Shown here: in pieces, positions 33,193-41,512 of the stretch | Layout: the number at the start of each line of letters is the position of its first letter | Numbering within the stretch: position 1 is the first letter of the stretch | Assembly: GCF_900107645.1 (NCBI RefSeq) | Contig: NZ_FNQN01000010.1 | Span: 95,815-159,814 of the forward strand | DNA from: Desulfuromusa kysingii | GTDB lineage: Bacteria > Desulfobacterota > Desulfuromonadia > Desulfuromonadales > Geopsychrobacteraceae | Direction of reading: 5' to 3' | Length of the DNA stretch: 64,000 nt | Program-made: the position numbers and the translations under genes | Notes under the pieces: generated by a model | Databases searched by the model: none | Told to the model about the DNA's origin: nothing | Seen by the model: only the letters and a program-made list of their open reading frames with translations

Positions 33193-34656
33193 TTAGCGCA
33201 TCATTTCAAACCACTGGTCTTCGCAGGTCTCATCCACAGTATCCAGAAACTTGTTAACAATCACGGTGAGAAAATTGATCGCACCCTGATAGCCGATCAC
33301 TGGAGTTCTGTGGATATTGACGCGATCCATGATCGGGAAGCCGATCCGGAAATGTGGAATCTTCGCGTCGCGGGCAACCCACTTGCAATGGGTGTCGCCA
33401 ATAATGCCATCGACGGGATCGGTCATACAGAGGCTGCGCATGTGCCACAAGTCCTTGTTGATGTAAATTTTCCCCTGACTGCCGTAAAGTGGTGAGGTGT
33501 CAAGCAATGCCTGGAGCTCTTTCTGAAACTTCTTGGTCGAGCGGGAGCAGAGAATATGGTAGGGGACTGCGCCCATCTCCAGGAGAAATGAGACGATCCC
33601 GAGCAGATAATCTGGATCACCGGCGATAGCGAACTTCTTCCCGTGGATATATTGATGGGCATCAGTCATAGCATCGACAGCGCGCCCCCGTTCCGCTTTC
33701 AACGCTGCGGGGATAGGCTTGTCAAACAATTCGCTGAGCTTCATCAAGAAGTCGTCCGTTTTCCGAATTCCCATGGGCAAAGGTAAAATATCTTTGCTGC
33801 CAGAATATTCACTGTCGATCCACTTCATTGTATGGGGGGAGCAGTGTTTCATCAGTGAAATGGTTGCTTTACCATTAATGGTGTCGGCCGCATCTTCGAG
33901 TTTTGTACCACCAGCATACATACGGTAGGTTCCGTCACAGACCGAATCGAAAACATCGGTGATATCTGCAAGCATGGTGTAAGGAATATCCATGGCTTCA
34001 AGATATTTTTTGTACTCTCGAAGATTTCCGGTGTTCCCGTCAAAGCCGGGGATCAGGTTCAATTTTCCGGTACATTTTCCTTCGACCTTTTGTCCGACAG
34101 TAAGATCCTTGAGAATGGCAAGAAGCATGCTGTCGTAACCATGAATATGGGACCCTTTAAAGCTTGGTGTGTTAGCGTATGGGGTGGGGAGATCTTCTGG
34201 AATCAGGTCCTTTTGTTTCGCATTTTTGATATATGCATTCAGGTCGTCACCAATTACTTCTGGCATACAGGTCGTGTAAACCGGAATCATTTTCGGTTTG
34301 TAAACCGTATAGGCATTTTCCAGACCTTCGAAAAGGTTGTTTTGTCCTCCGAACACGGCACCATCCTCAGTCATGGCGTCGCTGGTAGCTGAAGCCGGTT
34401 CGCGGAAATGGCGACTGAAGGTACTGCGAAAATAGGATGCACAGCCCTGTGACCCGTGGACAAAAGGCAACGCCCCTTCAAATCCATGGGCTACCATTTG
34501 TGCTCCGAGGGGTTGGCAGGCGTGGGCTGGATTGATAACCAGCGCTTCGCGAGCAAAGTTCTGTTCCTTATATTCTTCGGTATTAATCCAATTTTGAACC
34601 TTCTCGATCTCTTCGGGAGAGTGTTCAGTCAATGGTTTTACTGCAGCTTCGCTCAT
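33193..34656 (-). CDS. nifK: Nitrogenase MoFe protein beta subunit NifK
   Basis: A 487-residue subunit. P-cluster ligands are C47 (AHACQPL), C72 (GSQGCASY) and C130 (YTTCMPE). SRHFREPASATSDAMTEDGA is the typical NifK motif. ATG 34656 has AAAGGAG 9 nt upstream and matches the family N-terminus. The open frame continues 71 codons upstream without a ribosome site and is not part of the gene. The length of about 490 residues suggests the group lacking the N-terminal extension of Azotobacter NifK. Confidence 0.96.
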   Translation of the reverse strand: MSEAAVKPLTEHSPEEIEKVQNWINTEEYKEQNFAREALVINPAHACQPLGAQMVAHGFEGALPFVHGSQGCASYFRSTFSRHFREPASATSDAMTEDGAVFGGQNNLFEGLENAYTVYKPKMIPVYTTCMPEVIGDDLNAYIKNAKQKDLIPEDLPTPYANTPSFKGSHIHGYDSMLLAILKDLTVGQKVEGKCTGKLNLIPGFDGNTGNLREYKKYLEAMDIPYTMLADITDVFDSVCDGTYRMYAGGTKLEDAADTINGKATISLMKHCSPHTMKWIDSEYSGSKDILPLPMGIRKTDDFLMKLSELFDKPIPAALKAERGRAVDAMTDAHQYIHGKKFAIAGDPDYLLGIVSFLLEMGAVPYHILCSRSTKKFQKELQALLDTSPLYGSQGKIYINKDLWHMRSLCMTDPVDGIIGDTHCKWVARDAKIPHFRIGFPIMDRVNIHRTPVIGYQGAINFLTVIVNKFLDTVDETCEDQWFEMMR

Positions 34657-34680
34657 GGCGATAAACTCCTTTATCGTCAC

Positions 34681-34726
34681 CACTGAGGCGCAAATGACAT
34701 CTGTCGTTTGCATTTGCGCTCCAGTG
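34681..34726. repeat. Long stem-loop in the nifD-nifK intercistronic gap
   Basis: Arms 34681-34696 and 34711-34726 pair at 14 of 16 positions around a 14-nt loop. There is no U run, so it is unlikely to terminate. It may stabilise or process the nifHDK mRNA. Confidence 0.75.
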
Positions 34727-34757
34727 ATATTTACATTTAGATTTGGTTTTGCAGCCT

Positions 34758-36200
34758 TTAGAAAGGTGCTTTTACCAGATCCCATGTTGGTGAATTGATG
34801 GCCATATCTATATCCCGGGCGAAGATTTCGAAACCATCGTAACCGTGATATGGACCGGAATAGTCCCAACTGTGCATCTGTCGGAAGGGGACCCCTGCCT
34901 TTTGAAAGACGTATTTTTCTTTAATCCCGCTGCCGACCATGTCAGGTTTGAGCTCTTCGACAAATTTCTCCAATTCGAATTCCGAAACATCATCATAAAT
35001 TAATGTCCCCTTCGCCATTTCCGGTGAGGTCCGATCATAATCGTCCTGATGGGCAAACTCATAACCCGTTCCAGTGATCTTAATTCCAAGGTCCTCATAG
35101 GCGCCAACAGTATGACGAGGGCGCAATCCACCCACGAACAACATCGCTGTTTTACCTTCAAGGCGCGGTCTGTATTCATCCAGCACAGCCTGCATTTTTG
35201 GCTTGTATTTTTTGATCACCTTTTCCACGTTCTTTTTGATCTTTGCGTCAAATCGTTCGGCAATCGCGCGTAGACTCTCTTCAATCTTTGTCGGTCCGAA
35301 GAAGTTGTACTCGATCCATGGGATACCCCACTTTTCTTCCATAACTTTGCACATGTAGTTCATGGAGCGGTAACAGTGGATAAGGTTCAGCTTGACCGTG
35401 TTGGTAGCAGCAATCTTTTCAATCTCGCCATCTCCAGTCCAGGTTGCTTTGACATTGAGTCCGATCTCTTCGAGGATGGGAATCGCAGCCCAGACGTCGC
35501 CACCGATATTGTAATCGCCGATCAGGGCGATATCGTAAGGACCCGCTTCCTCCTTGAACTCCCGTTTACCGATGACATGATCGCGGATGGAATCGTTGGA
35601 GATATGGTGGCCAAGGGACTGACTGACACCACGAAATCCTTCACAGTTACAGGGGATGACAAATTTATCGAGTTCTTTGGACATTTTTTTGGCAACTGAG
35701 TTGATATCATCGCCAATCAAACCAACGGGGCATTCGGATAACACCGAAAGGCCCTTGTTTAGCGGGAAAAGTCCATCTGCTTCACGTAACAGTTTTTCCA
35801 GTTTGATGTCGCCACCGTAAACAATGTCCCGCTCTTGAAAGTCGGATGTGAAGTCGATCGGGAACGAGGTGACCCCTGGAATTCCCTGCATCAGATTCCG
35901 CCGGGTTCCCCAACTGTAGACACCGCAGCCAACCGGACCGTGCGATACATGGATGACGTCGCGGATTGGTCCCCAGACAACCCCTTTCGCTCCGGCGTAA
36001 GCACAGCCGCGCTGACTCATCACCCCAGGAACAACTTTTTTGTTCGATTTGACTGCACAGGTGGATGCCTCAGGTTCGTTGGCACCTAAATGCGGCTCCC
36101 GTTTTTTCTTTGCCTTTTCCGGCAATACAGCGAGAGTTTCCTCAATCAGCTGCTCGACTCTTTCTTTGGTGATTCCTTTTATGGGCTTTCTTTCAGCCAT
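34758..36200 (-). CDS. nifD: Nitrogenase MoFe protein alpha subunit NifD
   Basis: A 480-residue catalytic subunit. P-cluster ligands are C66 (RGCAYAG), C92 ([10 protein letters not shown]) and C157 (SECPVG). FeMo-co ligands are C276 (IHCYRSMNY) and H443 (QMHSWDYSG). Both cofactor ligands are intact, so this is an active Mo-nitrogenase type, not a VnfD, AnfD or a NifE paralogue. It follows nifH by 99 bp with its own CAGGAGAA ribosome site. Confidence 0.97.
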   Translation of the reverse strand: MAERKPIKGITKERVEQLIEETLAVLPEKAKKKREPHLGANEPEASTCAVKSNKKVVPGVMSQRGCAYAGAKGVVWGPIRDVIHVSHGPVGCGVYSWGTRRNLMQGIPGVTSFPIDFTSDFQERDIVYGGDIKLEKLLREADGLFPLNKGLSVLSECPVGLIGDDINSVAKKMSKELDKFVIPCNCEGFRGVSQSLGHHISNDSIRDHVIGKREFKEEAGPYDIALIGDYNIGGDVWAAIPILEEIGLNVKATWTGDGEIEKIAATNTVKLNLIHCYRSMNYMCKVMEEKWGIPWIEYNFFGPTKIEESLRAIAERFDAKIKKNVEKVIKKYKPKMQAVLDEYRPRLEGKTAMLFVGGLRPRHTVGAYEDLGIKITGTGYEFAHQDDYDRTSPEMAKGTLIYDDVSEFELEKFVEELKPDMVGSGIKEKYVFQKAGVPFRQMHSWDYSGPYHGYDGFEIFARDIDMAINSPTWDLVKAPF

Positions 36201-36299
36201 ACAGATTTCTCCTGTATAAATTTAGGGACGAATCTACCATTCGCCGGTCTGTCAAGATTGACGGACTTCGTTGTCTCTGCCCGCCAGCTACAGTTCTGC

Positions 36300-37241
<942 letters not shown>

Positions 37242-37385
37242 TCATTACACAGAAGCGGCATCGCCTTTGATGTTGTGTAATGATTTTATAATCAGACTGT
37301 TGTACTGAAGTTGGATGGAATCTCTCTGGCTCAAATGAAGTATTAGCAGAGGAAGAATTCCTAGTTTCCATCGTGGAAAGAGCAG

Positions 37386-37456
37386 AAAAAGCCCGAACGT
37401 CATATGAAAGATCGTTCGGGCTTCATTGCCAGGGAGGAACTACGTCAATGTAATTC
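37386..37456 (-). promoter_or_regulatory. ANTAR-type antitermination element in the nifH leader
   Basis: Minus strand. Hairpin 1 has a 7-bp stem GAATTAC/GTAGTTC closed on hexaloop ATTGAC (37456-37437). Hairpin 2 is CTGGC-AATGAA-GCCCG (37432-37417) with one mismatch. Both loops have A1 and G4, the residues recognised by ANTAR proteins. The terminator has a 9-bp stem GCCCGAACG/CGTTCGGGC (37421-37391) plus U run. The 3' half of hairpin 2 is the 5' arm of the terminator, so the two folds exclude each other. Confidence 0.82.
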
Positions 37457-37481
37457 TATTTGGTTTCTTACTGTCTTTTAA

Positions 37482-37497
37482 AGCAGGTTCTGTGCCA
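37482..37497 (-). promoter_or_regulatory. Sigma-54 promoter for nifHDK
   Basis: The minus strand reads TGGCAC-AGAAC-CTGCT, with GG and GC 10 nt apart. Transcription should begin about 15 nt before hairpin 1 of the antitermination element. An ATAAC-N5-GTTAT inverted repeat at 37514-37528 lies just upstream and could be an activator site. The rest of the gap to 37656 is AT-rich and shows nothing else. Confidence 0.82.
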
Positions 37498-37656
37498 GAT
37501 ATTATTATTTTCTATAACTGGTTGTTATCTTAGCGTGTTTATGAATCAAGTATTTTTTCTGCTAAAAAAAATTCCTATTTGCATATAATTTAGGACCTAT
37601 TGCTGAGTAATTTTTAGGCATGTTTTCTTTGAAAGGCTGAAAAAACAGACAGTCTT

Positions 37657-38091
37657 TCAGCTTAAAATATCAGCAAGTTTAAGGGCAAAAGTTAAATCCA
37701 GCCCTGCCAGAGGATGATTTCCATCCAGAGTCACAGTCTCATCATTGACTTTGATGACCAGCATGACCCGCTCTTCACCGTCGGCAAACTTGATAGCGAG
37801 CTTCTTGCCAACTTCAACCGTCTCGTGGGGAGGAAATAACTTTCTTTCAACCACCATAGTATTGTCTGTCAGCCTCGGCCCGTAGGCATCTGCAGCTTTA
37901 ATCAGGATATTTTTGATCTCATTCCGTTTCATGCCGATGATCTCCGCTTCCAGAGCCGGAAAAATTTCGTTGTTGCCCAAGGTCACCAGCATCGGGGTTT
38001 CATCATCACAACTGTCAAAAATTGCGCCATTATCAACCGTGCCGACATAGTGGATTATGACCTTGTCCCCTTTGTTAGCAAGTTTTTCCAT
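37657..38091 (-). CDS. SlyD-like FKBP-type peptidyl-prolyl isomerase
   Basis: A 144-residue FKBP of the SlyD type. The FKBP fold half (DKVIIHYVGTVDNGAIFDSC) is split by an insert-in-flap domain (AADAYGPRLTDNTMVVERKLFPP) and ends with NHPLAGLDLTFALKL. Such proteins catalyse proline isomerisation and hold unfolded chains. The His-rich metal tail of SlyD is missing. ATG 38091 has AAGGAGAG upstream. It overlaps the macrodomain gene by 17 nt and closes the glnK-to-draG region, so a role in folding nitrogen-fixation proteins is possible but unproven. Confidence 0.85.
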   Translation of the reverse strand: MEKLANKGDKVIIHYVGTVDNGAIFDSCDDETPMLVTLGNNEIFPALEAEIIGMKRNEIKNILIKAADAYGPRLTDNTMVVERKLFPPHETVEVGKKLAIKFADGEERVMLVIKVNDETVTLDGNHPLAGLDLTFALKLADILS

Positions 38092-38539
38092 TGATCTTCT
38101 CTCCTTCCTGAATAATGTAGAAGCGGGCATCGAAATAACGCTCAAGGATAGGCTTGACCTCATTCCAGGTGAGTCCGCCATGACCGCAGCCGGGTCTGGG
38201 AACGATGATCCGGGGCCACTGCTTAAATTCGACCAACTCGACAAGTTCACGGCAGGATCGTTCGATAATCTGTAGGCTGGGGTTTTCGAAGGGGCTGTCT
38301 TCCACTGGAAAGGAGACGATACGTTGACCGAGATCAAAAACATGCATCCCAAAATTGCGGATTTGACTTGCAAGGGTATAAGGCAGGGTGGGAAATCGGT
38401 CAGCAGCCTGTCGGGCACAACCCCGCGGCATTGAGCATCTGCCATCTTTGAGTAAAAGTCCGCCGGTCGTAATAGCGACGACTGCTCCGTTGCTGTGGTG
38501 TTCCCATAGATCGCCACGAAGAAGTTGTGGTTTTTGCAT
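38075..38539 (-). CDS. Macrodomain protein of the TARG1/DarG-like type
   Basis: A 154-residue single-domain protein. It has RGDLWEHHSNGAVVAITTGG at the N-terminus and RPGCGHGGLTWNEVKPIL in the C-terminal third, resembling the ADP-ribose-binding loop of macrodomains that remove ADP-ribose. It contains SFPVEDSPFENPSL in between. It lies in the same operon as draT and draG, the enzymes that add and remove ADP-ribose on NifH. It might reverse off-target modification, process O-acetyl-ADP-ribose, or recycle free product. The family call is by motif and the function is inferred. Confidence 0.68.
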   Translation of the reverse strand: MQKPQLLRGDLWEHHSNGAVVAITTGGLLLKDGRCSMPRGCARQAADRFPTLPYTLASQIRNFGMHVFDLGQRIVSFPVEDSPFENPSLQIIERSCRELVELVEFKQWPRIIVPRPGCGHGGLTWNEVKPILERYFDARFYIIQEGEKINGKTC

Positions 38540-38830
38540 TTATTCCAGTCTCTCCCGGATCAAGGCCAATAAAAAATCAAATACCTCTTCGCGGCTGTGG
38601 ATGAATGTCGGCATCTGTTGAATCATGATCTCTTCCAGTTTTTCCAGCACCGCTCCGTCAGTCGAGCCGACACTGTCCATGACCATCTGTAGCATCGGGA
38701 TGACCTCATATTGATCATCCCGATCGAAAGGGGTCGGGTCGGGTTTTCCGGTAAATTTGGGATGTTCACGAAACTCTTTTTTCCGTGGGTACTTGTAATA
38801 GAGGTCCGACGGTTTGATTTCGATAGCCAT
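38540..38830 (-). CDS. Conserved-looking small protein of unknown function
   Basis: A 96-residue acidic and mostly helical protein. I do not recognise a family. It starts MAIEIKPSDLYYKYPRKKEF, has a Pro/Asp-rich segment (KPDPTPFDRDDQ), and ends with two helices (VLEKLEEIMIQQM and EEVFDFLLALIRERL). ATG 38830 has AGGA 7 nt upstream. Its stop directly abuts the macrodomain start, and the HTH gene lies 7 nt upstream, so it is firmly inside the draT-draG operon. It could be a small partner of either neighbour. Confidence 0.6.
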   Translation of the reverse strand: MAIEIKPSDLYYKYPRKKEFREHPKFTGKPDPTPFDRDDQYEVIPMLQMVMDSVGSTDGAVLEKLEEIMIQQMPTFIHSREEVFDFLLALIRERLE

Positions 38831-38837
38831 AAGAGTC

Positions 38838-39074
38838 CTAACTACAAGAGCCACAGCCGGAGTGACAGCAATGAGTTTTACAGGTCACAACCGTTGCTGA
38901 TCGTTCAGGCGAGGACAAAAACATATTCAGGCTTGCTTGGAGAACAAACCACTTGCCATCTACTTCCTCGGCTTGCAGGTTATTCTTTTTGATATGCATC
39001 AGGACGTTCAGTTCTGTTGTGCCCATTTGTTTGGCAACTTGATCCAGAGGTAACCAGGTATTTTCTTTTGTCAT
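38838..39074 (-). CDS. Small excisionase-like HTH protein with Cys-rich C-terminus
   Basis: A 78-residue protein. The N-terminal half (WLPLDQVAKQMGTTELNVLMHIKKNNLQ) has the pattern of a MerR/excisionase-type helix-turn-helix. The C-terminus ends CKTHCCHSGCGSCS, five Cys and one His in 14 residues, suitable for an Fe-S cluster or Zn. ATG 39074 has AGGAG 7 nt upstream. Located between draG and the small unknown, it could be a metal- or redox-sensing DNA binder or an adaptor protein. Function not known. Confidence 0.62.
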   Translation of the reverse strand: MTKENTWLPLDQVAKQMGTTELNVLMHIKKNNLQAEEVDGKWFVLQASLNMFLSSPERSATVVTCKTHCCHSGCGSCS

Positions 39075-39169
39075 CCGTAAACTCCTGCATGAAAAACGGG
39101 TTGATTGATCCACTGAACGAGCTTTGCCACGCGATGCAGCTGTCAGCTCTGTGAGCGTTTTTTATAGAG

Positions 39170-40051
39170 TTAATGCAGCGCTGACAAGTGCAGTAGTTGA
39201 GGAGTCAACGCTTCAATCTCTTTTTTTACGTGACCATCGAGGCTCTTTAACCAGGCTCGCGGTAGTTGTTCATGTCCATACAGCGCCCCGGCAATCATTC
39301 CGGCGATCGCGCCCGTAGTATCGGCGTCGCCCCCTTGGTTGACCACCCCGATCAGACATTCTTCAAAGGACCCGGTGGTGAAGATATAATTGAAAACAGT
39401 CTGTAACGTATCGACGATGTAGCCGGAGGCATAACCTTTATAATGATTAAAACGAAAGGTCGGGTATTCGGTTGTCAATTCTCGCGTCAAAGCGTGTAGA
39501 GCAAATCTGTCGGCACCAAGAATCGCTGCCTGGACCATCTTCCCGACACAGAGGCAGCCTGCATCAGACAACGCATGATGATGGGTGAGGTGTGCCTGTT
39601 CCAGAGTACAACGGCGTAGTTGTTGTTCATCTCCTAAGGTCACTAAAGCGACGGGGGCCATTCGCATCGCTGCACCATTACCGGCATCCCATTCGTTAAC
39701 GGGCACCTCCAGAGTTCCATTGTTCATATACATCCGGATCCCTTTGCGCACGGTTGAGCCAATGTCGATGGGCTTACCGCGCATCCAGGCGACAAAGTTG
39801 TCGGCAATTTGTCGCAGGTTCCAACCATCTGTCTGGATGATAGCACGGGCGAGGGCGAGGGACATCTCGGTGTCATCCGTAACCTGCCCCGGTTTGAGGC
39901 GCAGCCAGCCACCGCCAATTATTTTGCGATGGAGCTTGTGCTTTACCCTAATCTCGGCAGGGGTCATGAATTCTGTTGTCGCGCCTAAGGCATCTCCCAG
40001 GGCTAGGCCGAGAAACGCCGCAGTAGCGCGAGAGACTATCTGATCTTCCAA
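39170..40051 (-). CDS. draG: ADP-ribosyl-[dinitrogen reductase] glycohydrolase DraG
   Basis: A 293-residue ADP-ribosylglycohydrolase that reactivates NifH by removing ADP-ribose. The dinuclear Mn site is visible: T58-D59-D60 in GQVTDDTEM and D242-x-D244-T245 in NQGGDADTTGA. H158 matches the active-site His. The length matches DraG. It begins 3 nt after draT. In other diazotrophs DraG is held at the membrane by AmtB-GlnK under ammonium, and both of those are encoded in the same region here. Confidence 0.93.
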   Translation of the reverse strand: MEDQIVSRATAAFLGLALGDALGATTEFMTPAEIRVKHKLHRKIIGGGWLRLKPGQVTDDTEMSLALARAIIQTDGWNLRQIADNFVAWMRGKPIDIGSTVRKGIRMYMNNGTLEVPVNEWDAGNGAAMRMAPVALVTLGDEQQLRRCTLEQAHLTHHHALSDAGCLCVGKMVQAAILGADRFALHALTRELTTEYPTFRFNHYKGYASGYIVDTLQTVFNYIFTTGSFEECLIGVVNQGGDADTTGAIAGMIAGALYGHEQLPRAWLKSLDGHVKKEIEALTPQLLHLSALH

Positions 40052-40054
40052 TGT

Positions 40055-40828
40055 CTATCCACCGATCATACTCTTGACTTCAAAATCTCCACCGATAACC
40101 ATATATTCATCTTCCCCTTTAAATAACGATTTTGACAGCAGACCACTGAGGAAAAATATCTTGGTCAGTGGCACTTCCACCCTTAAAACCCGTGAACCGA
40201 ACTCCCAGGCTTTTTCAAAATCGGTGGTAAACGAGTTGAGATTATTCAGGCGGATGATGAAGTGATTTTTCCCCAACGTGTCGATGATGCTGTGTTCCTC
40301 CAAGTCATTGACGCCTCGGAACAAAGTGAGGAATCGTTTCCCCGGCATCTGCCTGCGGAGTTCATACTGGACATATTCGTATAAGAGATCGAGCTGCGAG
40401 AGGATCGCACTGGTTCGGGAGGAACCTTTCATGCGATCCACCATATAGCGGTAGTACTCTTCAGATTCAATATTTCTGATCGGGCAATGATGAAAGGTTG
40501 GAATTAACCCCAGTCTTGACTCGACCCAACCTTTTAAGACCGCACCTTCGATAGAGTTGCTGTCAAATAACCACCCACGCAAAAATCTGAGATAACAGTT
40601 CTTAAGGCTCTTCTGACTGCTCCGAGAAGACTCCCGTTGCCACTGATGAAGTTGAAATTGTACATCCATATAGTCATGAAAGCGGGAACCCCGTTCCTCC
40701 GGATGGTGAAGCAGGTTCAATTCAGCAAAGAGCTTCTTGCGGATATGGCTGGTTCCCTGAATCGTCAGTGGCTGAGGATGTTGATTGTAGTCCTTCGATG
40801 CAATAACCCAAGGGGGGATATCGCACAT
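40055..40828 (-). CDS. draT: NAD(+)-dinitrogen-reductase ADP-ribosyltransferase DraT
   Basis: A 257-residue enzyme that transfers ADP-ribose from NAD to the NifH arginine under ammonium or energy limitation. It carries the family opening CDIPPWVIASKDYNQHPQPL and the segment FLRGWLFDSNSIEGAVLKGWVESR, with FRGVNDLEEH later. ATG 40828 has no ribosome site. An in-frame CTG at 40855 is 5 nt after GGAGGG and directly follows the gnfR stop, so a non-AUG start adding nine residues is possible. Confidence 0.9.
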   Translation of the reverse strand: MCDIPPWVIASKDYNQHPQPLTIQGTSHIRKKLFAELNLLHHPEERGSRFHDYMDVQFQLHQWQRESSRSSQKSLKNCYLRFLRGWLFDSNSIEGAVLKGWVESRLGLIPTFHHCPIRNIESEEYYRYMVDRMKGSSRTSAILSQLDLLYEYVQYELRRQMPGKRFLTLFRGVNDLEEHSIIDTLGKNHFIIRLNNLNSFTTDFEKAWEFGSRVLRVEVPLTKIFFLSGLLSKSLFKGEDEYMVIGGDFEVKSMIGG

Positions 40829-40856
40829 GTTGATTTGGGTGACATGACCGTTCAGA

Positions 40857-41420
40857 TCATCCCTCCATCAACAGGAAGGCTTCAGCGACCTCTTTTAAGC
40901 TTTTACGCTTATTCATCGCCAGTTTCTGCATCTTCCGGTGGGCTTCGGGTTCTGTGAGACCACGCTTTATCAACACCCCTTTGGCCCGGTCAACAAGTTT
41001 GCGGGTCTCAAGGTTCTCTTTCAAGGCTGCAACTTCATCACGCAGATTAGAAATTTCAATAAACTGATGAATTGACAGGTCAATGGTGATTCTCAACTGT
41101 TCTGCGTTGAAGGGCTTCATCAAATAATGGTGGACCCCGGCATCATGAGCTCTGGTGACTGTTTCACTGTCAGCTATACCGGTTAACAGGACAATCGCCC
41201 CGCTGGGGGTACGATTCATCTTGTCTGCTGCGGTAATTCCGTCCATGACTGGCATAGTAACGTCCATGACGGTCAACAGAGGCCTATGCACCGCAGCCAG
41301 GGCGATAGCCTGTGATCCATCAGCGGCCTCATAGAGCTCATCAAAGCCGTAGTCAGCGACAATTTGGGTCACTTGCTGTCTGATCAGGGGTTCATCGTCA
41401 ACGATCAAGGCTTTTTTCAC
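40857..41420 (-). CDS. gnfR: ANTAR-domain response regulator, GnfR-like antiterminator
   Basis: A 187-residue two-component output protein. The receiver has D53 as phospho-acceptor (VMDVTMPVMDG) and a conserved Lys in MKPF. A coiled-coil follows (about 115-140), then an ANTAR domain to the end (LVDRAKGVLIKRGLTEPEAHRKMQKLAMNKRKSLKEVA). ANTAR proteins bind paired hexaloop hairpins in RNA and block terminators. Such hairpins are found in this window before nifH and nifB and in part before glnK. This makes it the likely regulator of those leaders, with GnfK as the kinase. Confidence 0.92.
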   Translation of the reverse strand: MKKALIVDDEPLIRQQVTQIVADYGFDELYEAADGSQAIALAAVHRPLLTVMDVTMPVMDGITAADKMNRTPSGAIVLLTGIADSETVTRAHDAGVHHYLMKPFNAEQLRITIDLSIHQFIEISNLRDEVAALKENLETRKLVDRAKGVLIKRGLTEPEAHRKMQKLAMNKRKSLKEVAEAFLLMEG

Positions 41421-41440
41421 GGTATTTCCTGCGCAGGTCA

Positions 41441-41471
41441 GGAGCTGTCTCTCGGTTGGAAAGACAGCTCC
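41441..41471. repeat. Stem-loop between amtB and gnfR
   Basis: A perfect 10-bp stem (GGAGCTGTCT/AGACAGCTCC) with an 11-nt loop. No U run follows on the minus strand, so it may be a partial terminator or an mRNA processing or stability element setting the level of gnfR-draT-draG relative to glnK-amtB. Confidence 0.7.
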
Positions 41472-41512
41472 CGAAAGGGTTTAAGTCAAGTTTTCAGGGT
41501 AACGAATGTCCC

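Noticed and set aside
34657..34869. 71-codon N-terminal extension of nifK
   Set aside because: It would overlap the intercistronic stem-loop and the end of nifD, lacks a ribosome site, and is absent from the NifK family.
37657..38517. 286-codon fusion ahead of the SlyD-like protein
   Set aside because: The extra 142 codons run antiphase through the macrodomain gene. The FKBP domain starts at ATG 38091 with its own ribosome site.
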